From Himantopus leucocephalus (Eukaryota > Chordata > Aves > Charadriiformes > Recurvirostridae): DNA of 64,000 nt. The stretch covers positions 22,831,676 through 22,895,675 of the forward strand of contig RSEF01000006.1 of the NCBI GenBank assembly GCA_003993805.1. The letters are read 5' to 3'. Under the pieces are notes generated by a model. The model was not told the DNA's origin, made no database searches, and saw only the letters and a list, made by a program, of their open reading frames with translations. Of the stretch, positions 28,553-39,832 are shown one piece after another. Made by a program: the position numbers and the translations under genes. Numbering within the stretch: position 1 is the first letter of the stretch; every line of letters begins with the position of its first letter.

Positions 28553-29274
28553 ATTCCAAGCACAAATACAGGCTGGGCAGCAAATGGATTGAGATCAGCC
28601 CTGAGAAGGATTTGGGGGTGTTGGTTGATGAGAAGCTCAACATGAGGCAGCAATGTGCGCTTGCAGCCCAGAAAGCAAATTGTATCCTGGGCTGCATCAA
28701 AAGAAGTGTGACCAGCAGGTCAAGGGAGATGATTCTCCCTCCTGACTCATGAGACTCCACCTGGAATACTGTGTCCAGCTCTGGGTTCTGGGGCCTCCAA
28801 CATAAGAAGGACATGAAGCAAGTCCAGAGGACGTCCACAAAGACTGATTAATCGGAGGGCTGGAGCACCTCTCTTATGAAGACAAGCTGAGAGAGTTGGG
28901 TTGTTCAGCCTGCAGAAGAGAAGGCTCCAGAGAGCAGCCTTCCAGTACCTAAAGGAGGCCTACAAGAAAGCTGGAGAGAGAATTTTTACAAGGGCATGTA
29001 GTGATAGGACAAGGGGGAACGGCTTTAAACTGAAAGAGGGGAGATTCAGATTAGATGTAAGGAAGAAATTCTTCGCTATGGGCGTGGTGAGACAGTGGAA
29101 CAAGTTGCCCAGGGAAGTTGTGGATGTCCCATGCCTGGAAGTGTTCAAGGCCAGGTTGGATAGGGCTTTGAGCAACCTGATCTAGTGGAAGGTATCTCTG
29201 CCTATGGCAGGGGGTTGGAAGTAGATGATCTTTAAGGTCCCTTCCAACCCAAACTATTCTAGGGTTCTATGAAA
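28553..29274 (+). mobile_element. CR1 LINE fragment, about 720 bp, 5'-truncated
   Basis: This is the longest CR1 copy here. It spans the C-terminal quarter of ORF2 through the 3' end. Translation of 28901-29185 gives recognisable CR1 ORF2 C-terminal residues (DRTRGNGFKLKEGRFRLDVR, NKLPREVV). The 3' UTR has the typical GATGATCTTTAAGGTCCCTT, and the copy ends in TTCTAGGGTTCTATG. Shifts between frames before 28901 show it is inactive. Confidence 0.95.
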
Positions 29275-29811
29275 CGAAGCATGTGCTTTAAAAATTCTCC
29301 AGTCTGTAGGCTATCCAATTAAAAGTTGTTACAAATCAGGATGTTGATTCATCTAGAATTTTTTTTCCTTTCCAAATAAAAATGTAGCTTTTCCATTTGC
29401 TTGTACAGGTGATACCATCTCTTCTCATTGGAAGAAAAATTAGTGTAGTGGACAAAGCAGAGAAGATAAGGAAAGCTTTTTGGAGGGTGTTTAAGTGAGA
29501 ACAAGAGAAGAGCAGAAGAGATCAAAGAAAATTAGAAAAGAGACCCAGAATGCATATGGGATAGCATTTACACACTGGAAGTTGAAAACAAATAAACAAA
29601 CTAAGTATGGCAAATTCTTAACAATATTAATTTTAAGTTCCAATCACTATTAAACTATTTATATACCCTACTTTAGTATGTCATCTGTTATTCAGCTTAC
29701 TGCCATAGTGTGGCAGTGTGCCTTCTCTGACCTCGTTTCATTCCACGTTCGTAAACCTGCATCTGGCTGCTTAATATATGATTGTAGGGTAATTTTGCTT
29801 GGAAAACTTCT
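29275..29811. other. noncoding stretch between two CR1 fragments
   Basis: AT-rich, with no gene or repeat recognised. Confidence 0.5.
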
Positions 29812-30102
29812 CAGGAGGTCTCTAGACCAACCTCTGGCTCAAAGCAAGGTAAGCTTTGAACAGCAGAGGTTGTCAGACCAGGTTAATTCAGGGCTTTTTT
29901 CAGCTGGGCTACTAAACCTCCAAGGATGAAGCTGCACAATCTCACACTGCTTGACAGTCCTCACAGTCAAAAGTTTTTCCTTAGATCAAGTCAGAACCTC
30001 TCTTCTTTCAACTCATGTCCATTGTTTCTCATCCACCTACCACGGACCACTGTGAAGGGCCTGGGTCCACCTTGGTAATCTTCTAGCCTTGGCAACCAAT
30101 GG
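29812..30102 (-). mobile_element. CR1 LINE fragment, reverse orientation
   Basis: Read on + it shows the reverse complement of the CR1 3' region: GGAGGTCTCTAGACCAACCT, CTCAAAGCAAGG, AACCTCCAAGGATGAAGCTG, and GTCAGAACCTCTCTTCTTTC with CACTGTGAAGGGCCTGG. The outermost 3' tail is missing and the copy is diverged. Its subfamily differs from the + strand copies. Confidence 0.85.
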
Positions 30103-30463
30103 CACAGTGGTGACATAGCACAATTATTGATTAATAAATACAGAGGAAACTAGAGTTGCTGTTATATCAGCTAATGAGTTAAATTACTGTCTTGATTTCA
30201 TAACTGCTGTATTTGTTTGTTCATGACATCTAAACTTTTTCTACAATTTTCTGGTTTTAAGCTTATTTGAATCCTACAAATGGACACTATTTTAGATGTT
30301 TCAATTTACATATTATCCAATAAGATTCTGGAACAGCATCTGCCTCCTGGTACAACAGTTTATATTCACTGGTTCATTTCCTGTCTTCTAGACTCTGAGT
30401 CTTACTATATCAGAAACAGCCACTTTGCACATTGGACACATAACTTCCTGGCTGTTTGCCTTT

Positions 30464-30552
30464 AAAAAAAAAAAAAAANAAAAAAAAAAAAAAAAAACCA
30501 CACAAAAACAAAAACACAACCAAAAAAAACCCCACAACACCACCAGCCAGCC
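30464..30552. repeat. poly-A run with one N, grading into an A/C-rich tract
   Basis: About 33 A with a single N at 30479, then A/C-rich sequence (CCACACAAAAACAAAAACAC) to a CCAGCCAGCC end. The N marks an unresolved base in the homopolymer. Confidence 0.8.
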
Positions 30553-33500
30553 AGAATAATTTGAAGATTCTAACAGGATCCTCAAATCCCTAGAAAGCAT
30601 TGCAAATGGGCTTTTGTAGTATCTTATATCCTGTTAACAGACCTATGAATAAACATAATTTATATCTGACCTGGATTTGGACATAGCAGAATGTCATGCC
30701 TAACATTTATATCTAGATTAGATATTAAGAGATTAAATTCAAATTAAAACTCTGAGATGCTTTAAGTGGCTATTTCATTTCACTTGGCTATTACTGCCAT
30801 CTAGTGATACAATTCAAAATCTTCAAAACTTTGCATATTGCATCAGACGTGGAAAGGTGCACCATAAATTCTAAAATCTATGCTTCATTTACTTGCTAAT
30901 GTAATGTCCCATGCTGATATGCAATTATGTATATATTCAGTTTTGAAAGTTAATCTTTTTTCGGTCTTCCCTGTATGCATGCATTTGAACACCCAGATAC
31001 TTGCCTGAGAAGAAAACTGTTCAGAGCCATAGTAGTAGTTTATAATATATTCAGCTCCTCTCCTGGCAAATTTCCCTTGAACAGGGCATATTATTTATAA
31101 CTGCAGTGGTTGCTAGTAAATTATTCATAATGATCTATATTAATATAAATTATGAAAATAATTATGGTCAAATAAAGGGAGCTAATCTCTTCCTCTTTTC
31201 AGTGAACAGAAGGTGTCCCAAAAAGCTGTTTTAAAAGTAATCATTTCCCAAATCTCCTACCTACCTAACAGGAGACCATGAAGTGAGAAAACACTTAAGA
31301 GTGAAAACTGACTCCTAGGATATTACTGGAGGCTGAAGTTCAAACAAGAATAATGCACACAATCTTAATCATAAAGATAAATGGCCTATTAGAAAAACTT
31401 ATTATTTGTCTGTGATTTGATGTCTTTAAATCAGGATTAATCTTTCTAAAGAAGTCGCTAGAGCTCAAATTGACAATTTAATTCATATGAAAAGATGGGG
31501 GTTTATAATCATCTGGTTTTACTTCTTAAGTAGCAAACTACTTAGCAATTTACTGTAGTTACGTGCATTTAATTTTTCTCTTTTTTGTTGGTTTGGGTTT
31601 TTTTTCAGTCAGTTTATCTCACTTGCCTGCATGGTCATTCAATTCACAGTGCTCCTGACTTTAAATTAAGTTATGCATTGAACATAAAGAGATACAAACG
31701 AAAGAAAACAAAATCAATATCTAAGAATCTCAGATTTTACATAATCATGTCAACCATATTCAAATTTTGTTTTGATTGTTAATTGAGCTGCACATGAAAA
31801 GCCTTCCTACACAATTCTACCGTGGGACAGTTCAGACTTTCACCATAACTTGTCACAGGTGCCTGGATCTCAGACCAGGCACTGAGGGTTCAGTCACAGT
31901 GAGGTCTAACTTTTTCTTCACAGGTTGATTTTTATGTTTCTCCAAGTACTGCTTCTGGAGCATGTTTTTATACTTGTTTGGATGTCTGCCCTTGGTATCT
32001 CCCCTAGCTCTCTCACAGAAAAACCTTCCCACAAAGTCTATCTTCAGCTCAGCTGAACAAACTCTATGTGATCTGCTTCGAAGTTTGTGATATGAGGAGC
32101 TGAATAACAAGGCCACAGAAGAGATTATATATGCACTTCCTTGAAGAACCTGTTCCCATCAGCATCAATTTAGCAGAGTATTTAGTCTACATATGTTAAG
32201 CACACAGTTTATGGAACGTTAACTTTCTTTAAGTAATGCTTGGGTCCTTTATTTTAGCAGAAACTTGTATAATAAGCACTTTGAATATCATTATCATTGT
32301 GAGTATTCTGTTTAACTGTTTCCAAATACCAAATGTCTTCCTGTATTTTTCGGTTCTTAATGTTAAAACAAACATGTACATTTAATTCTGAGTTTGGACT
32401 TAACTCTCTGTGCAAAATAAAACCTGATAATTTAGCACAAAGGTAATCCTATTGTCACATATAGAAGTAATCTCAGTTCTAGCTCACTTAATTCTAATCA
32501 GCTCCAAAATCCCAGACAGCTTCATTCTTGTATTTTCAGCTTTTTGGTCCTAGATAAATCTCATTGTAACAACACAATCAGGCAAATGCACCTCTGATAA
32601 TATTAACTATGCAAATTGGAAAGAAGAAAATGCAAGTCAGACATTGTATTCTGTACAGTGGATTTACATTCTTCCTGGAATCTCTTCAGATTTAGATACT
32701 ATTAATAAATATTCACTCTACCATGTTACACTCAGGCATTCAAAATACATATTTCCATCCACTAGAATAAACTGGAAGAAAATACTTCTTCTGAAAATAG
32801 AGAGGTTTTGGCATTGTTAATTAAATATACAGATTATGCTGTAGAGCACACCTATGGCTTCTTGCATTCACTGGATCATTGTCAAAGTAATAAAGTTGCT
32901 AGACCACTAGCACTTCTAAGTTAGGCTATTTTGTGAGTTAAACATCATATCTAAAGCAAGAGATGACTTCACGTGATAGAAAAATGTACATTTTTAATTA
33001 TCTTTTTAAGAAACCATCTGCTAGTGTCAGCAATCAAAGCAAGGATAGAAAGTGGAAATCATGCTCATATTGAGAATTATTGTCAAATTTTGTAACTTGC
33101 TAGAGCTAGCAAAGGGGATCAGACATGTGCTTTCACATCAGTGTGGTACCCAGAACTGGGCCAGGAAAAAGGAACATTCAGTATTTAACTTTGAAATGAA
33201 ATAAAGATAATACCTAATAATTATTTTTTAATGAAAACGACTGTTGGGCTGTTGTGAAAAATAAAAGCATGGCATTAAGTTAGGCATTAGGTCTTGAATT
33301 GATCTACTAGTTTGTCACTACCAAAAGGGGAGGATCTTGTTCCTCCTGCTTCTGACTATATACACTGTTCTTTCTCCTTCTTTCACGTTCGGCTTGCTCT
33401 GGCTCTCCCACACATCATACCCTGCATTGAGTCACTTCAAATTGTTGAACCAGAAGAAAACTAATCTGATAAAGAAAGGAGGGTGAATAGTTTCTCTATG

Positions 33501-35196
33501 ATTTAAAGACTTAAATCAATTTATCACACAATCAGTTAAGTGCCAGAGCTGGTGTGAGGGAAAAAGTGGGATCGTGCAGCTAGGAACAGTTGAAGAATTT
33601 ACCTGTTCTTACAAGAAAAAGCTGTTAGATTACATCAGTCATGAAGTGCAACTTTATCCTCAAACTGTGCTTCCAAATCACGCTTATTGCTGAGATTTAG
33701 CTCCACTTTCAAGCCATCTATAGTCTTACTCCCTCCTATGTCCCAGAACCGGTGCTTCTCCAACCAGTGTGCTGTCATGATTAAAAGACATTCATTTTTT
33801 CATTGTCACTGACATACTTTACTGGGTTAGTGTGCTTAAAAAAAACAAAAATCAAGTCAAATAAGCCATGTTGGAACTCACATAGTAAAGGAGCAGGAAT
33901 CTTCAATCAAGGCACTTGGAGAAGCCAGGCTAGTCCACAGGAATCATACCAGGCTACTTTGCCGCTAAATTGCAGTCTCCCTCAAACATAGAAAATGCTT
34001 TTTCCCCCCTCAAAAGTAACAAAAAATATTTTCCATACAGCATTCTCACTTTTCATTCCATTTCTCTTCCACCAATGTTTTGGACTATATCAATCTCTCT
34101 TGAATTAAGGACATGTCAATGATAACAGAACAGGGCCACTGGAAGATAGAACTGGGGCATCATTTGGTAAAAGGACAACTAGAAGGGAAGTGGGGAAGTA
34201 TTAGGCCGGTATTTAGCCCACACTACTCCTAATCTTTACTGCAACTGGGAAATTATCTGAGGCTTACAGTTTGAATTTCTCAATAGCAGACTTCAGCAGC
34301 ATGTAAAATTACTTCATTCTAATGATAATTGAAGAAACTTAGCTGAAAAAGATTACCATATTGTGATTAATTGAAAAAACAAGGCTGAGCTAAATGTCAG
34401 TTTTCAAAATAGTAGTGTCTTATTAAACTGATTCATTATTTGCTGTAATAAAGGCAAATTTATTGTAATTAAGCCCCTATAAAGAAAATATGCCAAAAAT
34501 GATAAAATAACCACCTATGAGATTATAGAATTCACCAATAACATACCCGCTGTAGTCACAGTCTTTATAACCTCTGTTAAAAATGAATTAAAAACACAAA
34601 CACAATAACAATTTTACTTTATCACAGATGACTATTTATCTTCATATATTAAAAAATTAATACACACGGTATATGGAAATTTTTTTTTGTTATAAATCTG
34701 ATTATTTCTTTAAGCAAACCTGTACATAACAATTGCAACAAAAGGAAGGATTAAATACTGTGACTTTTGTTCCAGTTTGGAAGTAATGTGCTCAAAAATA
34801 AAAGACAGGGCAAGTCACCTTTGCTGTTTTAATTTTGCTAAATCTAATACTTGGGAAAAGTTTTGAGCTGGTAACATTAGAGATGCAGTTTGACTGTTAA
34901 GCTACAAAGTTCAGGACATGCAGCAATCAGCTATTGAACTAGCATACCAAAAACACCAGCTCTGCAGTGACCATCTCCTAGGTCAATCCACAATTCACTC
35001 TCCTTCAAACCCTTACAAGTTCTCACTGGTCTGCTGAAAATGATTAGTCTAACTCATATGTGATCGTTGGGGTGGAACAATCTCAAGATGAACTTCTTTT
35101 CTACTACAGATAGAGCTCAGTGTTCCCGCCCTATCACATAAAATGGATCAACTAATGCCACTCCCACAAAGATAACTTTTAGGTAGAACAGATGTA
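30553..35196. other. noncoding AT-rich stretch
   Basis: No gene recognised. It contains the CTCF-like site at 30794 and a T/G-rich tract at 31578-31606. A minus-strand ORF of 87 codons (31853-32116) has no recognisable product. Confidence 0.55.
30794..30806 (-). promoter_or_regulatory. CTCF-like binding motif
   Basis: On the minus strand the bases read CACTAGATGGCAG, an exact fit to the CTCF core consensus CASYAGRKGGCRS as I recall it. One perfect core in 64 kb can arise by chance, so occupancy is unproven. Confidence 0.4.
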
Positions 35197-35402
35197 AGGA
35201 GGTCTCCAGATGCACCTTCCCACTTAAAGCAGGGTCAGCTTTGAGATCAGATTAAATTCCTTGGGGCTTTATCCATTTAGGTATTGAAAACCTCCAAAGA
35301 CAGAGACTGCACAACTTCTCTGGGCAGCCTTCTCCAATTTTAATGCAAATCTGTCCTGAAACAGGATGACAAAACTATTTCCTTGTACAGTCAGACACTA
35401 TT
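35197..35402 (-). mobile_element. CR1 LINE fragment, reverse orientation, strongly diverged
   Basis: Reverse-complement CR1 signatures remain on the + strand: GGAGGTCTCCAGATGCACCT, TTAAAGCAGGGTCAGCTTTG, GAAAACCTCCAAAGACAGAG and GACTGCACAACTTCTCTGGG. Divergence is greater than in the copy at 29812. Confidence 0.8.
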
Positions 35403-36611
35403 GGGCAGTAACAAGACTAAAGGACTATGCTGAATTTTGGTGTAGAAAAGATCCTAAAGTCTGATTTCTGGCAAAAGCAAAAATGAAATAAATTGCACAG
35501 TTGATATGCATTCAGCAGAGCAGCCTCTTCCTCTCTTACCATGGCCATGAGGGATACGCACTCCCTTGTAAATACTCTTTGAAATACTGATCACTACTTT
35601 GCATTTATTCCTCACAGCCAGATTACCAAAAAAGCTTTTCTTTTTCCCTGCTTACCTTTTTTTTTTCCCCCTGACCTACTCCTTCTTGATGAGAGGTGAA
35701 CTGAGAAATTCTGGAAGGCTGTTAGTTCAGGTAACATCCACAAGGCAGTTTTCTTTTAAATTTCAGATGGCTGTATATCTAAATAAAACAAGGCTGAAAA
35801 CAGCAGGTCTTAATTATTTCATTCAGCAATGTCATCTGGCAGACTGCATCTGAAAAAAAATATAAAATGAACTGGTAGGATCAAAATTGGTCTGGCCTTA
35901 GAACACTCAACTGAATGATGAAATAGCTACCTTTGTATTTAACTACACACAAACACTCCTTCTCAATACAGGAAACCAGGTTAAGGCCCAAATAAAAATC
36001 AAGACCAAGGCAGTCAGAGAATACTCAATCTATATTTAAATAATTTCCCACCTAGATAACTGTTTAAAAAGGACAAGTCATGACTGTACATTATCACCTT
36101 CCATAATTGTCGATTTCACTCTCTTGGGCAGTAGTTAAAAGAAATAAATATCCAGAATGAATTCCTTAATCTTTTCTGAATTCGTCGTTTCATTTTTATT
36201 CAAAAACACATTACATGAGACAATTGTCAGAAACAGATGGGACTTTTAATTATTTGAATAGGATTAAATACTGAAATCCTTGTACTTTCAATGAAAAGCA
36301 ATGTACTGTGAAAAGAGAAAAACATGTTTTATACTGAAAAGTTTGTAACTAAATATCGATACTGGTTTGCATTTCTAACTTTGTAGCTATCAGTGATCAA
36401 CTGGAATGCATGTCTTATTGTTTGCGCTAACGCAGCTGCAGGGGAGCTGTTTGGGCTTCAGTCATCGCAGAGCAATACAAAGTATCTTTATGGGGAGAAA
36501 ATACTAGATAATAGAGAATTATCTAATTCCTAAGGAGCAGTCCAACAAGAACCAATAATGAGAAACTGAAAAACAAGAAATGCAAATCAAGATCTTAAAC
36601 AGGGTCAGTAA

Positions 36612-36636
36612 NGGGGGGGGGGGGGGGGGGGGGGGG
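36612..36636. repeat. poly-G run with one N
   Basis: An N at 36612 followed by 24 consecutive G. The true length is uncertain in any assembly, and the run can form G-quadruplexes. Confidence 0.9.
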
Positions 36637-39600
36637 AGGTTATCAAGAAAAATAAATGTCCCATCTTTTGGTGTTTCAGTTAAAATAAGGAAATCTTTTG
36701 CAAGACAAACTACGGTAAAACAAAATTACTAGGTTCAACGACAGGTGACTGGGGGAACTTAGTAGCCTGTTAAGTGATCACCTCATATTAAACCTCATAT
36801 TAACGCTTCCTGTCACCCTGAGTTTCATGAATTCCTGCTCATTTGCAATGTTTTGCATCAAAACAAAATCATAATTTGTACATTTCAGAGCACCTTCTAG
36901 TGTAATTGTAACAAAGGAGAGGGAATCAAAACAGAATTAAGACAGATCTTAAGTCAGGGAGAAAAGCAGAATAATCCCAATAGGTTTTTCTTCAGAGAGA
37001 GTTCATTTTAACAAGAAGATAGAAATCTTCTCACTACATTGTCTGATAAGATGCATTTTCTGGCTATAAATTGGAAAATGAAAATGTTGGTATCCCCATT
37101 CAAAAGAGTAACTTTTAGACAGTAATTCTGGTCATTTTTATGTAGTCCTTCATTTCACTTGTGTATTTCTGAGTCTGATTTGAGAAGTGTTTTGCAATAG
37201 TTTGGGAGCAAGGCCCCAAAACAATTAACATTATTTACAACATAAATGACTTTTGAGGTTATTAATAGATTCCTTATGAGAATGTTTTCCATCTAAGAAG
37301 TCTTTTCTGCAACAAGGGAAAACTTCACCACAAAAAAATGTCAGTGTTATCAAAGCTCTGGTTTGTATTCATTTTGACAAGCTTCAAATCCTTATTTTTA
37401 TTGAAGTATTCTTAAAGATAAGTATATACTGAAAAAGGAATTTCATTTTCTGTGAATAAGCCTTTTCAAAATAAATTCAGTGAAAACTTTGGTTAAAAAA
37501 GTAAGGAAGGTATAAAATATCGAAAGGTCTTTAAACCCTGCACAGTGAAACTGACAGAAAAAAAAATCTTCTATTCAGGAAACCATTTTTAATATTCACT
37601 CTGGCTTAATTTTTTAGTCAAAATAGACATTTTTCCGATGTGTTTATGATCACCCAACATACTTCAGAACTTGGTATAAAGAGTTAAGATTTGAAATAAC
37701 TTATCAAGAGTGAGCGCTTACTGCACAAAAAGGAAATATTTTTCTTTTTGCTGTTTATCAGTCTCTCAAAAAAAAAAAAGTTGGTGCAGATGGTACAGAG
37801 GCTGCTTAGAGATATTCTCAGCCACAGATACTGCCAGACATGGATTATATTTGTTCACAAACTTAAATAGTTTGCTTTTCTTTCTCTGTTTTAGGAGCTC
37901 ACAACTCTGCTATGAAGGGGAAGAAGTCTGTCACAATTCAACTAATGACAGAAGAACAGACCATTGTGCAATCCTGCACTGGGTGAATCTTTTGGGACAG
38001 ATGAGCCATTACCCAGTACTACTTATGGGAATCCCTTAAAGCTAAAGAAAAAATTGTCTGCCTGTGTAACTACAGAAGTGTCAGGAGACACTTAGGTTCA
38101 GAAGCATGAAAGACAGGAAAAACAGATTCGAACAAATCCATGTGGACATCTGTAGTGAAATCCTTGCCTAATTACATCTATCAGAAAAATATATTTTGTA
38201 CTTCAATAGAGCCATAACTTTTTCCTGATGTCGATCCATTTCTATCTGTCATTAGTATATAACAACTTTTTTCCATATAACCGGTATAAAGTGATAAAAT
38301 TTACACATGTATGAAGTCAGCTTTCTGTCTTGTCAAAAGGGCAAATAATCATATTACTCATTAAAAGTGAAGAAGGCATTTAAATGGGAATACATTTTCT
38401 CTAATTCTTCAGCAAGCCAAGGCAAAATCTTGAAAACCTAAGTAAGTAAATTTTGGACCTTATGCCACTGCAGTTGTCATGCTGATACAAAGGGACAGAA
38501 AATATGTCTAAAAGCTTCAGGAAAGTGAAAATCCTTTCCAAACGCATTTATTCTCATACAGTTTTTCATTATAATTCTCCTTCTTTAACTTCAGATCTCA
38601 GTCTCCTTAATGTCAATATAAAGCAACCTCTTAGCTAGAAGTTATCTAATATTCCCCTGGCTACATACAAGATCCAGTCATTTTCACATCCAGTTCTTTA
38701 CATTGTCCTTTTCTCTCTTTCTACTTGAGCACTCTTTACTATGATGTCTTTGTTTCATTAAGTGCTGGAATGCACCAGGAAAAATTTATTTTTCATCAGA
38801 ATGGCAAAACTGTTCACTTCAGACTTCAATCTTCAAAGCAGGTTCCTTCTCCCGTGCAGCAGAGGAAAATACCATGCTGCGATTCATTAAATATTATTTT
38901 CTTTAAAGGCTCCCCAAAGAAAAGAAACCAACTATGAACATGTTAAATCACACATCTACAGAAAGAACATGCTTTTTAGCACAATAGTTTCTCTGTATGG
39001 CTTCTGGAACCACTATAAACACTGAATATTTTTAATAACTTTAATTTAAACAAAACAAAAATGGTGACTTTTAAGAACAGTATTGTTCCAGAATAGAATA
39101 AAATACATTCAAACTTTTTCTACACACATTATATGCTAATAAGATGAACACAATGTTTAAATGGCTCTGAAACAGTCACAGAATAAACACGATCACAGAA
39201 AACATGACCCTTAGTCATTCTGCTGAATATCTGCTACAAGGGCCCAAGTAGCTCCTACAGAGTTGAAGAGGAGCCTCTTTTATCACAGTGAATGAGCTTC
39301 TGTGTTAAGGTTCTCAGAAATTATTAGGAATATAAGTGCCTCATTTACACATGTGCTAAATTTCACGCTCCTAAAAATCACATCTCATTAAGAAAATTCT
39401 GCATTAAGACTGCTTCAAAAATGGGACCTCTTAGGTGCAGCTGCAGAGGAGACATTCAAAATCACTAGCAACTTCTTAGTACCTTGGCCTTGGTTGTTTA
39501 TTAATAGGTTTGTTGTAGGTCCCAAAAATGTTTACCTCTAATTAAGTTATGGATTGCAACCTTGTATGGTCCTGCTGTCAGCTACATTTACAGTTGTATT

Positions 39601-39807
39601 ATTGATTAATAACATGCTGAAAGAACCTAAATTGAGAACAGTCATACTCAATTTATAACAGAACAACTCTGTATGGTGAGAAAGGCTGAAAATTTAATTA
39701 TATTTTTCTTAAACTTTTTAATGAACTGTGGATTTCAACTGTTATTGAATTCACGTTTTTCTTAAGCTGTTAGCAATGATCCTGGAATTTTGTGCTCTAC
39801 ACCAAAC

Positions 39808-39832
39808 TTGGGGGGGGGAGATACCCCCCCAA
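39808..39832. repeat. G-run/C-run hairpin
   Basis: Nine G (39810-39818), a five-base AGATA spacer and seven C (39824-39830), flanked by TT and AA, can fold into a strong stem of about nine pairs. Confidence 0.7.

Noticed and set aside
28524..28838. Minus-strand ORF of 104 codons
   Set aside because: Antisense shadow of the CR1 element.
37895..38040. Acceptor-like TTTCTTTCTCTGTTTTAG followed by a 48-codon open frame
   Set aside because: No matching donor or partner exon and no recognisable peptide; insufficient for an exon call.
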